A DNA stretch of 64,000 bases from Jeotgalibacillus terrae (lineage in GTDB: Bacteria > Bacillota > Bacilli > Bacillales > Jeotgalibacillaceae). Below the pieces are notes generated by a model. That model was not told where the DNA came from and did not search any database. It saw only the letters and a list, made by a program, of their open reading frames with translations. The translations under genes and the position numbers were made by a program. The DNA lies in contig NZ_JAFBDK010000012.1 in assembly GCF_016908195.1 (NCBI RefSeq), forward strand, positions 1-64,000, in the 5' to 3' direction. This document shows positions 37,608 to 49,133 of this stretch, piece after piece (positions within the stretch are counted from its first letter, which is position 1; each line of letters begins with the position of its first letter).

Positions 37608-37630
37608 AGGCTGGTGCATGCACCAGCCTT
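37608..37630 (+). terminator. Perfect palindromic hairpin between proS and polC
   Basis: GGCTGGTGCATGCACCAGCC (37609-37628) is a perfect 10-bp palindrome followed only by TTTGCTGT. It is a probable weak or partial terminator. Confidence 0.6.
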
Positions 37631-37653
37631 TGCTGTCTCAAAAAGGAGGAAAC

Positions 37654-40600
37654 ATGGGTACTGATTTATCAAAAAAGGAAAAGTTCCGGCTGTTACTGAC
37701 TCAATTGGATATGACCGGTGATCTGTACGCAGATCATTTTGAAGGAGCTGAAATTGAAAAGCTTGCAGTACACAAAAAAGATAAGAAGTGGCACTTTGTG
37801 TTCGGGCTCCGTACTGTTGTGCCCTGCAAGGTAATGAAGGACTTTACAGTCAGACTGAATCAGTCATTTCAGCATATAGCAGATGTATCTTTTACGATCC
37901 GCCACGAAAACGCTGATGTCAGTGCGGATACAGTGCTTGATTACTGGGAAACGTGTCTTGAAGAACTGCAGGGCATTGCGCCACCTTTACTGAAGCTGCT
38001 GACAGTACAAAAACCTGAAGTGAACGGCAACAAAATTACGATTAAAGTGTCAAATGAAACCGAGGGTTCGCAAATAAAGAATAAGTATGCTGATATTTTA
38101 AACAGTGCATTTGAAAAATGGGGATTCGGTCCGTTTGTCCTGCATACTGAAGTATCACAGGATGAATCAAATGAAGAGTATGAGGCGTTTGTTGAATCCA
38201 AGAGAAAAGAAGAAGAAGAATGGGCAAAGCAGGCACTTGTTGAAATGCAGAAGCTTGAAGATCAGAAAAATGCAGCTGACACACACACAGGCCCGGTTGC
38301 AATCGGGTATTCAATTAAACCGGATGAACCTGTAGCCATTAAGACGATTCAGGAAGAAGAGCGTAAAATTGCAGTTCAGGGACTCGTGTTTGATGCTGAA
38401 GTGAAAGAACTCAGAAGCGGAAGATCATTATTAACATTCAAAGTTACCGATTATACTGATTCAATACTTGTGAAGATGTTTTCCCGTGATAAAGAGGACG
38501 CTGCAATTATGCAGCAGCTTAAAAAAGGCATGTGGGTCAGAGCAAAAGGGTCTATTCAAAACGATACTTTTGTCAGAGACCTTGTCATGATCGCGAATGA
38601 TGTAATGGAAATCCAGCCTGTACTCAGACAGGATACATCTGAAGAGAAACGTGTAGAACTTCATCTTCATACGCCAATGAGTCAAATGGACGCTGTGTCG
38701 TCTGTTTCTTCTCTGGTTTCACAGGCCGCAAAATGGGGACATAAAGCTGTTGCAATTACAGATCACGCAGTAGCCCAGTCATACCCTGAAGCTCACGCGG
38801 CCGGTGCAAAGAATGATATTAAAATCTTGTACGGGCTTGAAGCAAACCTCGTGGATGATGGTGTGCCGATTGCTTACAATACTGCAGACAGAGATCTTGA
38901 AACTGAATCCTATATTGTGTTTGACGTTGAAACAACCGGTTTATCAGCCGTATACGATAAAATTATTGAACTTGCTGCGGTGAAAGTAAAAGAAGGGGAG
39001 ATTATAGACCGGTTTGAACGGTTTGCAAATCCTCATCATCCTCTGTCAGCTACGACGATTAACCTGACAGGGATTACAGATGATATGGTCAGGGATGCAC
39101 CTGAAATTGAAGATGTACTCGCAGATTTTAATGAGTGGTGTGGTCAGGATACGCTTGTTGCGCACAATGCCTCATTTGATATGGGCTTTTTAAATGTCGG
39201 CTATAAGCGGGCAGGAATGGATAAAGCGTCTAATCCTGTCATTGATACGCTTGAACTTGCGAGATTTCTACACCCGGAATTTAAGAACCACCGTCTGAAT
39301 ACGCTCGCCAAGAAGTTTGACGTTGAACTGACTCAGCATCACCGTGCAATATTTGATGCGGAGGCAACCGGCTATATTCTTGCAAGGCTGTTAAAAGAAG
39401 CAAAAGAAAAAGGCATTACAAACCATAACCAGCTAAACGATTATATGGGTGAAGGTGATGCGTTCAAACGGGCAAGGCCGAACCATATCACGATACTCGC
39501 TCAGACTCAGGCTGGTTTGAAAAATCTGTTTAAGCTGGTATCCATCTCACACCTGGAGTATTTTTACCGGGTTCCGCGTATCCCAAGATCTCTATTGAAT
39601 AAGCACAGAGAAGGCTTACTGATCGGTTCTGCATGTGATAAGGGTGAGATTTTTGAAGGGATGATGCAGAAGTCTCCTGAAGAAGTGGAAGAGCTTGCGG
39701 ACTTTTATGATTACATAGAAGTGCAGCCGCCTGCAGCTTATCAGCACCTGATAGATTTGGAGCTTGTAAGAGATGAAAACAACCTGAAGGAAATCATTCA
39801 AAAAGTTGTAGATTTCGCAGATAAGATGAACATTCCGGCGGTTGCTACAGGAAACGTTCATTACGTAAATGAAGAAGATAAAATTTACAGAGAGATTCTG
39901 ATCGCTTCACAGGGCGGGGCGAATCCATTAAATCGTCATAAGCTGCCAGATGTCCATTTCAGAACAACGAATGAGATGCTTGATGCTTTTTCGTTTATCG
40001 GAAAAGATAAGGCAAAAGAAATTGTGATTGATAATACAAATAAAATTGCTGACATGATTGAAGATGTCACACCGATCAAAGATGAACTTTATACACCTAA
40101 AATTGAAGGTGCAGATGAAGAGATGCGTGAAATGAGTTATGGAATGGCACGCAGCATCTATGGGGAAGAGCTGCCGGAGATCGTTGAAGCAAGGCTTGAA
40201 AAAGAGTTGAAGAGTATTATCGGACATGGTTTTGCCGTTATTTACCTCATCTCTCATAAGCTTGTTAAAAAATCGCTGATTGACGGTTATCTGGTGGGAT
40301 CACGTGGATCTGTCGGCTCTTCATTTGTTGCGACGATGACTGAGATTACTGAGGTTAATCCGCTGCCGCCTCATTATGTCTGTCCTGAGTGCAAGCAGTC
40401 TGAGTTCTTTAACGACGGCTCGGTCGGTTCAGGGTTCGACCTTGACGATAAGGATTGTCCTCAGTGTAACGTTCCTTTTATTAAAGACGGTCAGGACATA
40501 CCGTTTGAGACGTTCCTTGGATTTAAAGGAGATAAGGTGCCTGATATTGACCTTAACTTCAGTGGTGAATATCAGCCTGTCGCCCATAACTATACAAAAG

Positions 40601-41961
40601 TGCTGTTTGGTGAAGATTATGTATATCGTGCTGGAACAATTGGAACCGTAGCAGACAAGACAGCTTTCGGTTACGTGAAAGGATATGCAGGTGACAATAA
40701 TCTCCATTTTAGAGGTGCAGAGGTTGAAAGACTTGCAGGCGGATGTACAGGTGTAAAGCGTACAACCGGTCAACACCCGGGCGGTATTATTGTTGTTCCG
40801 GACTATATGGATATCTATGACTTTACACCAATTCAGTTCCCGGCAAATGCGAGTGAATCAGAATGGAAGACCACACACTTCGACTTTCACTCAATTCATG
40901 ACAATTTGTTGAAGCTCGACATTCTCGGTCACGATGATCCGACTGTGATCAGAATGCTTCAGGATCTATCAGGAATAGATCCTAAAACCATTCCAACAGA
41001 TGACCCTGAAGTGATGAAGATCTTCAGCGGTACTGAATCACTTGGAGTGACTGAAGAACAGATCATGTGTAAAACCGGTACACTCGGTATTCCGGAGTTT
41101 GGTACACGCTTTGTAAGACAGATGCTTGAAGATACGAAGCCTACAACATTTTCTGAGCTTGTCCAGATCTCAGGTCTGTCACATGGAACTGATGTATGGC
41201 TAGGGAATGCGCAGGAGCTGATCCATAATGGGATTTGCGAACTGTCTGATGTAATCGGGTGCCGTGATGATATTATGGTGTACCTGATCTATCAGGGACT
41301 GGAGCCTTCACTAGCATTTAAAATTATGGAATTTGTCCGTAAAGGGAAGGGTCTTTCTCCTGAGTGGGAAGAGGATATGAAGAATAACGGTGTACCGGAC
41401 TGGTATATTGATTCATGTAAAAAAATCAAGTACATGTTCCCTAAAGCCCACGCCGCCGCTTATGTTTTGATGGCTGTAAGAATTGCTTACTTCAAAGTTC
41501 ACCACCCGATTATGTACTATGCAGCATACTTTACAGTCAGAGCTGAGGACTTTGATCTTGAAGCAATGGCAGGCGGATCACAGGCAATTAAAGCTAAAAT
41601 TGAGGGGATCAACGCTAAAGGGCTTGATGCTGCTCCAAAAGAGAAAAGTTTACTGACTGTACTTGAACTTTGTCTTGAAATGGTGGAGAGAGGGTATACT
41701 TTTAAACAGGTGGACCTATACAAATCTGACGCCAAAGAGTTTAAAATTGAAGGCAGCTCTCTGATCCCTCCGTTTAACGCAATTCCGGGCCTTGGAACAA
41801 ATGCAGCGATCAATATCGTTGAAGCAAGGAAAAACGGTGAGTTTTTATCGAAGGAGGATCTTCAGAAGCGCGGTAAAGTATCCAAGACGATTATCGAATA
41901 TCTCGATTCACAGGGATGCCTTGCTGGACTGCCTGATCAGAACCAGTTATCGCTGTTTTAA
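37654..41961 (+). CDS. polC: DNA polymerase III alpha subunit, Gram-positive type PolC
   Basis: A 1435-residue replicative polymerase with its own proofreading. In order: an N-terminal domain, an OB-fold (about residues 235-320), a split PHP domain ([15 protein letters not shown]), the 3'-5' exonuclease ([17 protein letters not shown], DxE), PHP remainder, zinc site (CPECKQ...CPQC), and polymerase palm with [16 protein letters not shown] 37654 lies 4 nt after AAAAGGAGGA; an in-frame ATG at 37618 is inside the upstream hairpin. Length matches B. subtilis (1437). Confidence 0.98.
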   Translation: MGTDLSKKEKFRLLLTQLDMTGDLYADHFEGAEIEKLAVHKKDKKWHFVFGLRTVVPCKVMKDFTVRLNQSFQHIADVSFTIRHENADVSADTVLDYWETCLEELQGIAPPLLKLLTVQKPEVNGNKITIKVSNETEGSQIKNKYADILNSAFEKWGFGPFVLHTEVSQDESNEEYEAFVESKRKEEEEWAKQALVEMQKLEDQKNAADTHTGPVAIGYSIKPDEPVAIKTIQEEERKIAVQGLVFDAEVKELRSGRSLLTFKVTDYTDSILVKMFSRDKEDAAIMQQLKKGMWVRAKGSIQNDTFVRDLVMIANDVMEIQPVLRQDTSEEKRVELHLHTPMSQMDAVSSVSSLVSQAAKWGHKAVAITDHAVAQSYPEAHAAGAKNDIKILYGLEANLVDDGVPIAYNTADRDLETESYIVFDVETTGLSAVYDKIIELAAVKVKEGEIIDRFERFANPHHPLSATTINLTGITDDMVRDAPEIEDVLADFNEWCGQDTLVAHNASFDMGFLNVGYKRAGMDKASNPVIDTLELARFLHPEFKNHRLNTLAKKFDVELTQHHRAIFDAEATGYILARLLKEAKEKGITNHNQLNDYMGEGDAFKRARPNHITILAQTQAGLKNLFKLVSISHLEYFYRVPRIPRSLLNKHREGLLIGSACDKGEIFEGMMQKSPEEVEELADFYDYIEVQPPAAYQHLIDLELVRDENNLKEIIQKVVDFADKMNIPAVATGNVHYVNEEDKIYREILIASQGGANPLNRHKLPDVHFRTTNEMLDAFSFIGKDKAKEIVIDNTNKIADMIEDVTPIKDELYTPKIEGADEEMREMSYGMARSIYGEELPEIVEARLEKELKSIIGHGFAVIYLISHKLVKKSLIDGYLVGSRGSVGSSFVATMTEITEVNPLPPHYVCPECKQSEFFNDGSVGSGFDLDDKDCPQCNVPFIKDGQDIPFETFLGFKGDKVPDIDLNFSGEYQPVAHNYTKVLFGEDYVYRAGTIGTVADKTAFGYVKGYAGDNNLHFRGAEVERLAGGCTGVKRTTGQHPGGIIVVPDYMDIYDFTPIQFPANASESEWKTTHFDFHSIHDNLLKLDILGHDDPTVIRMLQDLSGIDPKTIPTDDPEVMKIFSGTESLGVTEEQIMCKTGTLGIPEFGTRFVRQMLEDTKPTTFSELVQISGLSHGTDVWLGNAQELIHNGICELSDVIGCRDDIMVYLIYQGLEPSLAFKIMEFVRKGKGLSPEWEEDMKNNGVPDWYIDSCKKIKYMFPKAHAAAYVLMAVRIAYFKVHHPIMYYAAYFTVRAEDFDLEAMAGGSQAIKAKIEGINAKGLDAAPKEKSLLTVLELCLEMVERGYTFKQVDLYKSDAKEFKIEGSSLIPPFNAIPGLGTNAAINIVEARKNGEFLSKEDLQKRGKVSKTIIEYLDSQGCLAGLPDQNQLSLF

Positions 41962-41966
41962 GCGAT

Positions 41967-41995
41967 TTGCACGGGTTCGCTATATATGGTATTAT
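41967..41995 (+). promoter_or_regulatory. Promoter of the rimP-nusA-infB operon
   Basis: TTGCAC (41967-41972), 17-nt spacer, TATTAT (41990-41995) preceded by TGG (extended -10). It starts within a few bases of the polC stop codon. Confidence 0.8.
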
Positions 41996-42028
41996 ATTCA
42001 CGGAAATGTTTTAGATAACTCTGACGTC

Positions 42029-42060
42029 AAAAGAGTGGGTGCCGCCCGCTCTTTTGTGTT
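42029..42060 (+). terminator. Leader terminator (attenuator) before rimP
   Basis: Stem AAAAGAGTGGG / CCCGCTCTTTT (42029-42039, 42045-42055) with loop TGCCG, then TTTTGTGTTGTTT. It lies about 27 nt after the expected start of transcription, so it acts in the leader. In B. subtilis a NusA-stimulated terminator in this leader gives nusA autoregulation. Confidence 0.75.
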
Positions 42061-42097
42061 GTTTCAGGCATTTTTCAGAGAATAATGGAGGAAACAG

Positions 42098-42565
42098 ATG
42101 AGTAAAATTACTGAACTAACTGAAGAACTTGTAAACCCAATTCTAGAAGATATGAACCTTGAACTAGTAGATGTGGAGTTTGTGAAGGAAGGGTCTAACT
42201 GGTTTCTCCGCGTATTCATTGATAAAGAACCCGGCGTTGATATTGAAGAGTGCGGGATTGTCAGTGAACGCCTGAGCGAAAAACTGGATGAACTGGATCC
42301 GATTCAGCAGAACTATTTTCTTGAAGTCTCGTCTCCAGGTGCTGAGCGCCCTCTGAAAAAGGAAAAAGACTTTCATAACGCGATTGGCAAACACGTGTAT
42401 GTCAAAACCTACGAACCAATCGAAGGGATGAAAGAAATCGAAGGCGTACTGGACAAATATGATGGAGAGTCATTAACGATAAATGTAACCATCAAAACGA
42501 GAAAAAAAGAAGTAACAGTTCCGAAAGAAAAAGTAGCAAAAGCCAGACTGGCCGTTACATTTTAA
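42098..42565 (+). CDS. rimP: Ribosome maturation factor RimP
   Basis: A 155-residue factor for 30S maturation. The N-terminal domain has [32 protein letters not shown], the C-terminal one an SH3-like fold ([14 protein letters not shown]). [15 protein letters not shown] joins them. GGAGG precedes the ATG. It is the first gene of the nusA operon. Confidence 0.97.
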   Translation: MSKITELTEELVNPILEDMNLELVDVEFVKEGSNWFLRVFIDKEPGVDIEECGIVSERLSEKLDELDPIQQNYFLEVSSPGAERPLKKEKDFHNAIGKHVYVKTYEPIEGMKEIEGVLDKYDGESLTINVTIKTRKKEVTVPKEKVAKARLAVTF

Positions 42566-42586
42566 CTGGTGAAAGGAGAGAAAAGA

Positions 42587-43711
42587 ATGAGTACTGAACT
42601 ACTTGATGCGCTGATATACCTTGAAAAGGAAAAGGGTATTGAACGCGATGTCCTGATCGATGCGATTGAAGCAGCACTTGTATCTGCGTATAAGCGCAAT
42701 TTTAATCAGGCACAAAACGTTCGTGTTGACCTAAACCTCGATAACGGGTCAATGCGTGTATTTGCAAGGAAAGAAGTAGTGGATGAAGTATTTGATTCAC
42801 GCCTTGAGATCTCTATTGACGATGCTCATGAAATCGATCCTGCTTATGAAGTGGGAGATATTGTAGAACTTGAGGTCACGCCACGCGATTTTGGACGTAT
42901 TGCAGCTCAGACTGCCAAGCAGGTTGTCACGCAGCGTGTAAGAGAAGCAGAGCGCGGCATTATATATACTGAATTTGTTGACCGTGAAGATGATATTATG
43001 ACAGGTATTGTTCAGCGTCAGGACCACAGGTTTATTTACGTGGCACTCGGCAAGATTGAAGCCCTGCTTCCACTGAATGAGCAGATGCCTAACGAATCAT
43101 ATAAACCGCACGATCGCATTAAGGTGTATATCACTAAAGTTGAAAGAACAACTAAAGGACCTCAGATCTTCGTATCAAGAACGCACCCTGGTCTTTTAAA
43201 GCGCCTGTTTGAAATCGAAGTGCCTGAAATTTTCGATGGGACGGTTGAGATTAAGTCAGTGTCACGTGAAGCCGGAGACCGCTCAAAGATCTCTGTTCAC
43301 TCTGATAATGAAGAGGTTGACGCTGTAGGTGCCTGCGTTGGTGCAAAAGGCGGCCGCGTTCAGGCAATCGTCAATGAACTAAAAGGTGAAAAGATTGATA
43401 TTGTAGAGTGGTCAGAAGACCCGACAATCTTTGTTGCCAACGCACTGAGCCCGTCAAAAGTTGTTGATGTGCAGGTGAATGAAGAAGATAAAGCGACGAC
43501 AGTCGTAGTCCCTGATTATCAGCTGTCACTTGCGATTGGTAAGCGCGGTCAGAATGCAAGACTTGCTGCAAAGCTGACAGGCTGGAAAATTGATATTAAG
43601 AGTGAAACTGACGCACGTGAAATGGGAATCTTCCCGCGTGATGATCAACCGCTTTTCTCAGATGAAGATATGGAAAATTCATTCTCATATCCGGAAGATG
43701 ACATCGAGTAA
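42587..43711 (+). CDS. nusA: Transcription termination/antitermination factor NusA
   Basis: A 374-residue RNA polymerase-binding factor. It has the N-terminal domain (STELLDALIYLEKEKGIERDVLIDA), an S1 domain (about 135-200) and two KH domains (VGACVGAKGGRVQAIVNEL and LSLAIGKRGQNARLAAKLTGW). It lacks the acidic repeats of E. coli NusA, as is normal in Firmicutes. ATG 42587 lies 6 nt after AAAGGAGAG; the GTG at 42569 precedes that site. Confidence 0.98.
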   Translation: MSTELLDALIYLEKEKGIERDVLIDAIEAALVSAYKRNFNQAQNVRVDLNLDNGSMRVFARKEVVDEVFDSRLEISIDDAHEIDPAYEVGDIVELEVTPRDFGRIAAQTAKQVVTQRVREAERGIIYTEFVDREDDIMTGIVQRQDHRFIYVALGKIEALLPLNEQMPNESYKPHDRIKVYITKVERTTKGPQIFVSRTHPGLLKRLFEIEVPEIFDGTVEIKSVSREAGDRSKISVHSDNEEVDAVGACVGAKGGRVQAIVNELKGEKIDIVEWSEDPTIFVANALSPSKVVDVQVNEEDKATTVVVPDYQLSLAIGKRGQNARLAAKLTGWKIDIKSETDAREMGIFPRDDQPLFSDEDMENSFSYPEDDIE

Positions 43712-43725
43712 AGGAGTTCATTCAA

Positions 43726-44001
43726 GTGACAAAAAAACGTAAAATACCTTTACGAAAATGTGTTGCAACGCATGAAATGAAAGAGAAAAAAGAAATGATC
43801 CGCATCGTCCGTTCAAAAGAAGGGGTCGTTTCAATTGATCTTACTGGAAAGAAATCAGGACGTGGCGCATACTTATCTAAAGATAAAGATGCGATTTTAA
43901 AAGCTCAAAAGAAAAATGTATTATCAAGCCACTTAGAAGCAGAAGTACCGGACGAGCTGTACGACGAGCTTCTTGAATTAGTGGAAGCGGGATCTAAGTA
44001 A
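43726..44001 (+). CDS. rnpM: RNase P modulator RnpM (YlxR)
   Basis: A 91-residue basic protein of the YlxR family. PLRKCVATHEMKEKKEMIRIV and GKKSGRGAYLSKDKDAI are the conserved RNA-binding stretches. YlxR was reported to bind and modulate RNase P RNA. It starts with GTG at 43726 after AAAGGAG. Confidence 0.92.
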   Translation: MTKKRKIPLRKCVATHEMKEKKEMIRIVRSKEGVVSIDLTGKKSGRGAYLSKDKDAILKAQKKNVLSSHLEAEVPDELYDELLELVEAGSK

Positions 44002-44310
44002 ATGAATCAGCCTAAATGGATGTCATTACTGGGTCTTGCGACTCGGGCAGGAAAAGTTATATCAGGCGAAGAATTAGTAATAAAAGAGGTCAGGAACAGC
44101 AAAGCAAAGCTAGTCCTGCTTTCAGAGGATGCGTCAGCAAACACGATGAAAAAAGTGACTGATAAAGCATCGTTTTATAAAGTTCCGGTCAGAACGGTTA
44201 AAGACCGTTATCTGCTCGGACAACTGATTGGCAAGGATGCAAGAGTTACCGTTGCAGTACTTGATAAAGGCTTCGCGGATAAACTGATCTCACTGCTCGA
44301 CGAATCTTAA
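44002..44310 (+). CDS. ylxQ: L7Ae-family ribosome-associated protein YlxQ
   Basis: A 102-residue K-turn binding protein (L7Ae/L30e fold). [37 protein letters not shown] is typical. The B. subtilis homologue is also called rplGA and binds K-turns in vitro. It begins right after the rnpM stop. Confidence 0.92.
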   Translation: MNQPKWMSLLGLATRAGKVISGEELVIKEVRNSKAKLVLLSEDASANTMKKVTDKASFYKVPVRTVKDRYLLGQLIGKDARVTVAVLDKGFADKLISLLDES

Positions 44311-44323
44311 CGGGGGTGAACGA

Positions 44324-46486
44324 ATGAGTAAGGTACGTGTATATGAATACGCTAAAAAGCAAAATGTCACCAGTAAAGAAGTAATTGATAAATTAAAAAC
44401 AATGAATATTGAAGTGAAGAACCATATGGCAGCATTAGAAAATGAGGCTGTTGCGAAATTGGATAAGGCTTACACAGGCGGACAGGACAAACCTGCAAGC
44501 CAGAATAAGCCGCAAAGCCAGAATCGCCCGGCTCAGAATAATCAACAAAACCGTGGTAAAGGCGGCGGTCCTCAGGCGAATAACCGCGGCGGTAAAGGCG
44601 GACAGGGCAACCAGGGCGGTAAAGGCCGTGGCGGTCAGCAGCGTCCCGGTCAAAACAACCGTGGTGGCAAGAATAACCGCAATCAAAAAAACAAGCAGCC
44701 TTTCACACCAACACCAATGAAGCCAAGAGAGCTTCCTGAAAAAATTACATTTACAGAATCATTAACAGTAGCTGAACTTGCTAAGAAGCTTCACAAAGAA
44801 CCTTCTGAAATTGTGAAAAAGCTGTTCATGGTTGGTGTAATGGCAACAGTCAATCAGGAACTTGATAAAGACTCAATCGAGCTGATCTGTGATGATTACG
44901 GCGTAGCAGTTGAAGAAGAAATTCTGATTGATTCAACGGATCTTGAAACATATTTCGATGAAGAATCAGATGCTGACAAGCTTGTTGAGCGACCGTCAGT
45001 CGTTACGATCATGGGGCACGTTGACCATGGTAAAACAACGCTTCTTGATTCAATCCGTAAAACAAAAGTAACTGAAGGCGAAGCTGGTGGAATCACCCAG
45101 CATATCGGTGCTTATCAGATTGAAAATGATGATAAGAAGATCACTTTCCTTGATACACCAGGGCACGCTGCATTTACAACAATGCGTGCACGTGGAGCGA
45201 AAGTTACTGATATTACAATTCTTGTAGTAGCAGCTGATGATGGCGTTATGCCACAGACAGTTGAAGCAATTAACCATGCTAAAGCTGCTGAAGTACCGAT
45301 TATTATCGCTGTGAATAAAATGGACAAGCCTTCAGCTAATCCTGACCGTGTGATGCAGGAACTGACTGAACACGGACTTGTACCTGAAGCGTGGGGCGGA
45401 GACACGATCTTCGTACCAGTTTCAGCACTAACAGGCGAAGGTATTGACAGTCTGCTTGAAATGATCGGCCTTGTATCAGAAGTTGAAGAGCTTAAAGCAG
45501 ATCCTACTCGACGTGCAATGGGTACTGTAATTGAAGCAGAACTTGATAAGGGTCGCGGATCAGTGGCTACACTATTGGTACAGGACGGTACACTTCGCGT
45601 TGGAGATCCGATCGTTGTCGGTACGACATTCGGACGTGTGCGTGCAATGGTGAATGATGTTGGCCGCCGTGTGAAAGAAGCAGGCCCTTCAACACCAGTC
45701 GAAATCACTGGACTGAATGATGTTCCGCTTGCAGGAGACCGTTTTGTTGTGTTTGAAGATGAGAAAACTGCTCGTTCAATCGGTGAATCACGTGCGCAGC
45801 AGGCACTTCAGGCTCAGCGCGGAGAAAAAACACGCGTATCACTTGATAACCTGTTTGAACAAATGAAGCAGGGTGAAATGAAAGACCTGAACGTGATCGT
45901 AAAAGGTGATGTGCAGGGTTCAGTCGAAGCCGTTGCTGCTTCACTTCTTAAGATCGAAGTTGAAGGCGTAAATGTTAAAATTATTCATACAGCAGTTGGT
46001 GCCATTACTGAATCAGATATCACACTTGCAGCAGCATCAAATGCGATCGTAATCGGATTTAATGTACGTCCGGATGCAAACGCGAAGCGTGCAGCAGATG
46101 CAGAGCAGGTTGATGTAAGACTTCACAGAATCATTTATAAAGTCATTGAAGAGATCGAATCAGCAATGACTGGACTGCTTGATCCTGAGTTCGAAGAAAA
46201 AGTAATCGGACAGGCTGAAGTACGCCAGACATTCAAAGTATCGAAAGTTGGTACAATTGCCGGAAGTTATGTAACTGAAGGCAAAATCACCCGTGACAGC
46301 GGCGTCAGATTGATCCGCGACGGTATTGTAGTCTTTGAAGGCGAACTTGATACGCTGAAGCGTTACAAAGATGATGCTAAAGAAGTAGCAAAAGGCTATG
46401 AGTGCGGTATCACCCTTAAAAATTATAATGATGTAAAAGAAGGGGACATTTTTGAAGCGTTTGTGATGGAAGAAATTAAGCGCTAA
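44324..46486 (+). CDS. infB: Translation initiation factor IF-2
   Basis: A 720-residue GTPase that brings fMet-tRNA to the 30S subunit. The N-terminal domain has [21 protein letters not shown] Gly/Asn/Gln/Arg-rich disordered linker (about residues 55-125) follows, then the IF2N core, G1 [12 protein letters not shown]3 DTPGH, G4 NKMD, and the fMet-tRNA-binding C-terminus. GGGGGTGA precedes the ATG. The stop overlaps ylxP. Confidence 0.99.
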   Translation: MSKVRVYEYAKKQNVTSKEVIDKLKTMNIEVKNHMAALENEAVAKLDKAYTGGQDKPASQNKPQSQNRPAQNNQQNRGKGGGPQANNRGGKGGQGNQGGKGRGGQQRPGQNNRGGKNNRNQKNKQPFTPTPMKPRELPEKITFTESLTVAELAKKLHKEPSEIVKKLFMVGVMATVNQELDKDSIELICDDYGVAVEEEILIDSTDLETYFDEESDADKLVERPSVVTIMGHVDHGKTTLLDSIRKTKVTEGEAGGITQHIGAYQIENDDKKITFLDTPGHAAFTTMRARGAKVTDITILVVAADDGVMPQTVEAINHAKAAEVPIIIAVNKMDKPSANPDRVMQELTEHGLVPEAWGGDTIFVPVSALTGEGIDSLLEMIGLVSEVEELKADPTRRAMGTVIEAELDKGRGSVATLLVQDGTLRVGDPIVVGTTFGRVRAMVNDVGRRVKEAGPSTPVEITGLNDVPLAGDRFVVFEDEKTARSIGESRAQQALQAQRGEKTRVSLDNLFEQMKQGEMKDLNVIVKGDVQGSVEAVAASLLKIEVEGVNVKIIHTAVGAITESDITLAAASNAIVIGFNVRPDANAKRAADAEQVDVRLHRIIYKVIEEIESAMTGLLDPEFEEKVIGQAEVRQTFKVSKVGTIAGSYVTEGKITRDSGVRLIRDGIVVFEGELDTLKRYKDDAKEVAKGYECGITLKNYNDVKEGDIFEAFVMEEIKR

Positions 46487-46764
46487 TGATTGTCCGTGCT
46501 GAATGTGAATTTCATTTACCTCTTTCACACTCATTAAAAGAAAAACGATCTGTGTTAAAACGGGTCCTTAACAGGGTAAAGCAAAGGTATAATGTTTCCG
46601 CTGCTGAGACAGACTATCAGGATAAGTGGCAGCGCACTGTGATTGAACTTGTTTCAGCAGCAGCAGATTATACGGCTGCTGAAGCAGAAATACATCGTGC
46701 AGTCTCTTTTATGGAGTCATTTCCAGAATGGGAGCCTGTCGCTTCCCGGTTAGAACGTCTTTAA
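46486..46764 (+). CDS. ylxP: YlxP family protein (DUF503)
   Basis: A 92-residue protein with the family pattern [36 protein letters not shown]. It starts at the last base of the infB stop (TAATG). It is always found between infB and rbfA in Bacillales, suggesting a role linked to translation, but its biochemical function is not known. Confidence 0.92.
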   Translation: MIVRAECEFHLPLSHSLKEKRSVLKRVLNRVKQRYNVSAAETDYQDKWQRTVIELVSAAADYTAAEAEIHRAVSFMESFPEWEPVASRLERL

Positions 46765-46799
46765 CGGAAATAAATTTTCTTGATAAGAGGTGGCATGTT

Positions 46800-47144
46800 A
46801 TGTCATTGCGCTCAAACAGAGTCGGAGAACAAATGAAAAAAGAGCTTGGCGATATTATTGGCCGCAAAATAAAGGATCCAAGAATCGGTTTTGTCACAGT
46901 AACAGATGTTGAAGTAACAGGTGATCTTCAGCAGGCAACTGTTTATATAACTGTTCTTGGGGACGAGGAACAGCGTGAGAATACGCTGCGCGGCCTTGCT
47001 AAAGCAAAAGGGTTTATCCGTTCTGAAATTGGACAGAGAATCAGGCTGAGAAAAACACCTGAACTGCTGTTTGAATTTGATGAATCAATTGAGACGGGTA
47101 ACCGTATTGAATCATTGATCAGAGACTTAAAAGAACGCGAATAA
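46800..47144 (+). CDS. rbfA: Ribosome-binding factor A
   Basis: A 114-residue KH-like factor for 16S rRNA and 30S maturation in the cold. [19 protein letters not shown] and [29 protein letters not shown] are typical. ATG 46800 lies after AAGAGGTGG; the in-frame ATG at 46728 would add 24 residues from inside ylxP and is unlikely. Confidence 0.97.
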   Translation: MSLRSNRVGEQMKKELGDIIGRKIKDPRIGFVTVTDVEVTGDLQQATVYITVLGDEEQRENTLRGLAKAKGFIRSEIGQRIRLRKTPELLFEFDESIETGNRIESLIRDLKERE

Positions 47145-47146
47145 GT

Positions 47147-47182
47147 AAAAGGCAGGCAGATCTTATTCTGTCTGCCTTTTTT
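47147..47182 (+). terminator. Terminator after rbfA
   Basis: Stem GGCAGGCAGA / TCTGTCTGCC (one G-U pair), loop TCTTAT, then six Ts. It ends the rimP-rbfA unit, with truB downstream. Confidence 0.88.
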
Positions 47183-47214
47183 AGCATGTAATTAAATGAA
47201 AGGAGTAATTTCAA

Positions 47215-48126
47215 ATGAATGGTATTCTCCCTTTGTGGAAAGACCCAGGCATGACATCTCATGACTGTGTATTTAAAGTAAGGAAAATATTGAAAACAAA
47301 AAAAGTCGGGCATACTGGTACACTTGATCCTGACGTCGATGGCGTACTCCCAATCTGTATTGGGCGTGCCACTAAAATAGCAGAATATATAACAGAAGCA
47401 GGTAAATCTTACAGAGCTCAGATTGTCATAGGTGAATCAACTGAAACTGAAGATGCCTCGGGTCCTGTAGTGAATAAAAAGGATGTTCCACAACGGATCA
47501 GCCTTGATAATCTGCTTGCAGCAGCCGGACAATTAACCGGGGATATTGAACAGACGCCTCCTATGTATTCAGCAGTTAAAGTGAAAGGGAAGAGACTTTA
47601 TGAATACGCAAGGGAAGGAAAAACCATCGAACGTCCGACACGGGTTGTGAAGATCCATGAGATTGTGATTGATGAATCTTCACTCTTCTATAATGAAGAG
47701 AATCAAACTTTTACTTTTTCAGCCGATATCAAATGCGGTAAAGGTACTTATATCAGGACGCTTGCTGTAATGTTCGGGGAAATACTTGGCTATCCGGCGC
47801 ACATGAAGAAATTGACGCGGACTTCTTCTGCACAATTCACAGCTTCTGATTGTGTCACACTCGATCAGCTTGCAGCACTTGAGCATCCCGGAGAAATCTT
47901 AAAACCTGCAGAACTCGGGTTAAGTGGTTTGAAGAAGCTCTCAGTAAGTGATAAAGTTGCTAGTAAAGTGAAACACGGTGCGGTGCTCGAGGTTCCCGCA
48001 GAATGGACTGGTGAGATGGGAGAACCGGTTGCTGTGTTTTATGAGAATACAGTTTTAGCTATTTATCACCTTCATCCGGAAAAAGCCGGTCTGATTAAGC
48101 CGGTAAAAGTGATTTGGACAGGATGA
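47215..48126 (+). CDS. truB: tRNA pseudouridine(55) synthase TruB
   Basis: A 303-residue enzyme that makes pseudouridine 55 in the T loop. The catalytic Asp is D38 in GHTGTLDPDVDGVLP, and a C-terminal PUA-like domain follows. GGAG precedes the ATG. It is 13 nt upstream of ribF. Confidence 0.97.
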   Translation: MNGILPLWKDPGMTSHDCVFKVRKILKTKKVGHTGTLDPDVDGVLPICIGRATKIAEYITEAGKSYRAQIVIGESTETEDASGPVVNKKDVPQRISLDNLLAAAGQLTGDIEQTPPMYSAVKVKGKRLYEYAREGKTIERPTRVVKIHEIVIDESSLFYNEENQTFTFSADIKCGKGTYIRTLAVMFGEILGYPAHMKKLTRTSSAQFTASDCVTLDQLAALEHPGEILKPAELGLSGLKKLSVSDKVASKVKHGAVLEVPAEWTGEMGEPVAVFYENTVLAIYHLHPEKAGLIKPVKVIWTG

Positions 48127-48139
48127 GAAAGGAAACGTT

Positions 48140-49087
48140 ATGAAAGTATATACGCTTCATCACCCGCATCAATTTAACAAAGATGATTTTCCTCCGTTGT
48201 CAATCGCTCTTGGGTTTTTTGATGGTGTGCATAAAGGTCATCAGAAAGTCATCCAAACTGCGAAGGAATATGCCGATACTCACGGTGTCAAAAGTGCTGT
48301 AATGACATTTGACCCTCACCCCTCGGTTGTATTGAGTTCAAAAAAGAAGAGCGTTGAGTATTTGTCATCAGTAGACCAGAAAATCAGTAAAATCGATCAA
48401 ATGGGAATTGATTATGTGTTGATTGTCCGATTTACCTCTGCTTTTGCTTCACTTGAACCCCAGGAGTTTGTAGATCAATATCTGATTGGTCTGAATGCCG
48501 TACATATCACTGCAGGCTTTGACTATACTTACGGTAAATTCGGAAGAGGAAAAATGGAGACACTCCCTTTTCATGCAAGAGGCATCTTCACATCTACAAT
48601 CGTTGAAAAGCAGGTGGATCATGACGAGAAAATCAGTTCCACAAGAATCCGTGAACTGCTCGCACATGGAGATGTAGAAATTGCGTCCCATCTGCTTGGA
48701 AGCTTTTATGAAACGGAAGGACTTGTGATCCATGGTGAAAAGAGAGGCCGGAAAATCGGTTTTCCAACAGCGAATATTGAAACACTGAATGGTCTGTTAA
48801 TCCCTTCTACAGGTGTATATGCTGTCAGAATGAAAATTCAGAATACATGGTATGATGGAATATGCAATGTAGGATATAAACCAACATTCAATGATCCGGA
48901 TCAGGCTGCGCTGAGTGTGGAAGTTCATTTATTTAATTACAGCGAAAGCATATATGGTGAGAAGGTAAATGTACAATGGCTCAAACGGATCCGAAGTGAA
49001 AAGAAATTTAATGGTATTGATGAACTGATTGCACAAATTGAAAAGGATAAAGATGAAGCAATTCACATCTTGTCTGATCAGCGCTGA
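48140..49087 (+). CDS. ribF: Bifunctional riboflavin kinase/FAD synthetase
   Basis: A 315-residue enzyme that makes FMN then FAD. The N-terminal nucleotidyltransferase has GFFDGVHKGHQKVI (HxGH-like) and SSTRIRELLAHGDV. The C-terminal flavokinase has HGEKRGRKIGFPTANI and GVYAV. AAAGGAAA precedes the ATG. Confidence 0.98.
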   Translation: MKVYTLHHPHQFNKDDFPPLSIALGFFDGVHKGHQKVIQTAKEYADTHGVKSAVMTFDPHPSVVLSSKKKSVEYLSSVDQKISKIDQMGIDYVLIVRFTSAFASLEPQEFVDQYLIGLNAVHITAGFDYTYGKFGRGKMETLPFHARGIFTSTIVEKQVDHDEKISSTRIRELLAHGDVEIASHLLGSFYETEGLVIHGEKRGRKIGFPTANIETLNGLLIPSTGVYAVRMKIQNTWYDGICNVGYKPTFNDPDQAALSVEVHLFNYSESIYGEKVNVQWLKRIRSEKKFNGIDELIAQIEKDKDEAIHILSDQR

Positions 49088-49098
49088 AGATACACAGG

Positions 49099-49127
49099 TT
49101 GCATCACACCACTGCTTATGGTAGTAT
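49099..49127 (+). promoter_or_regulatory. Promoter of rpsO
   Basis: TTGCAT (49099-49104), 17-nt spacer, TAGTAT (49122-49127) preceded by TGG (extended -10). The promoter begins just after the ribF stop. Confidence 0.75.
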
Positions 49128-49133
49128 ATTTTA

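Noticed and set aside
44480-44700. Repetitive Gly/Asn/Gln codons in infB as a possible repeat element
   Set aside because: It is the normal disordered IF-2 linker, in frame and of ordinary length.
45115-45708. 197-residue minus-strand frame inside infB
   Set aside because: It lies opposite a conserved GTPase gene, is Ser/Thr/Pro-rich as antisense frames usually are, and has no SD; it is a shadow.
46728-46799. Longer rbfA starting inside ylxP
   Set aside because: The known RbfA N-terminus and the SD AAGAGGTGG both point to ATG 46800.
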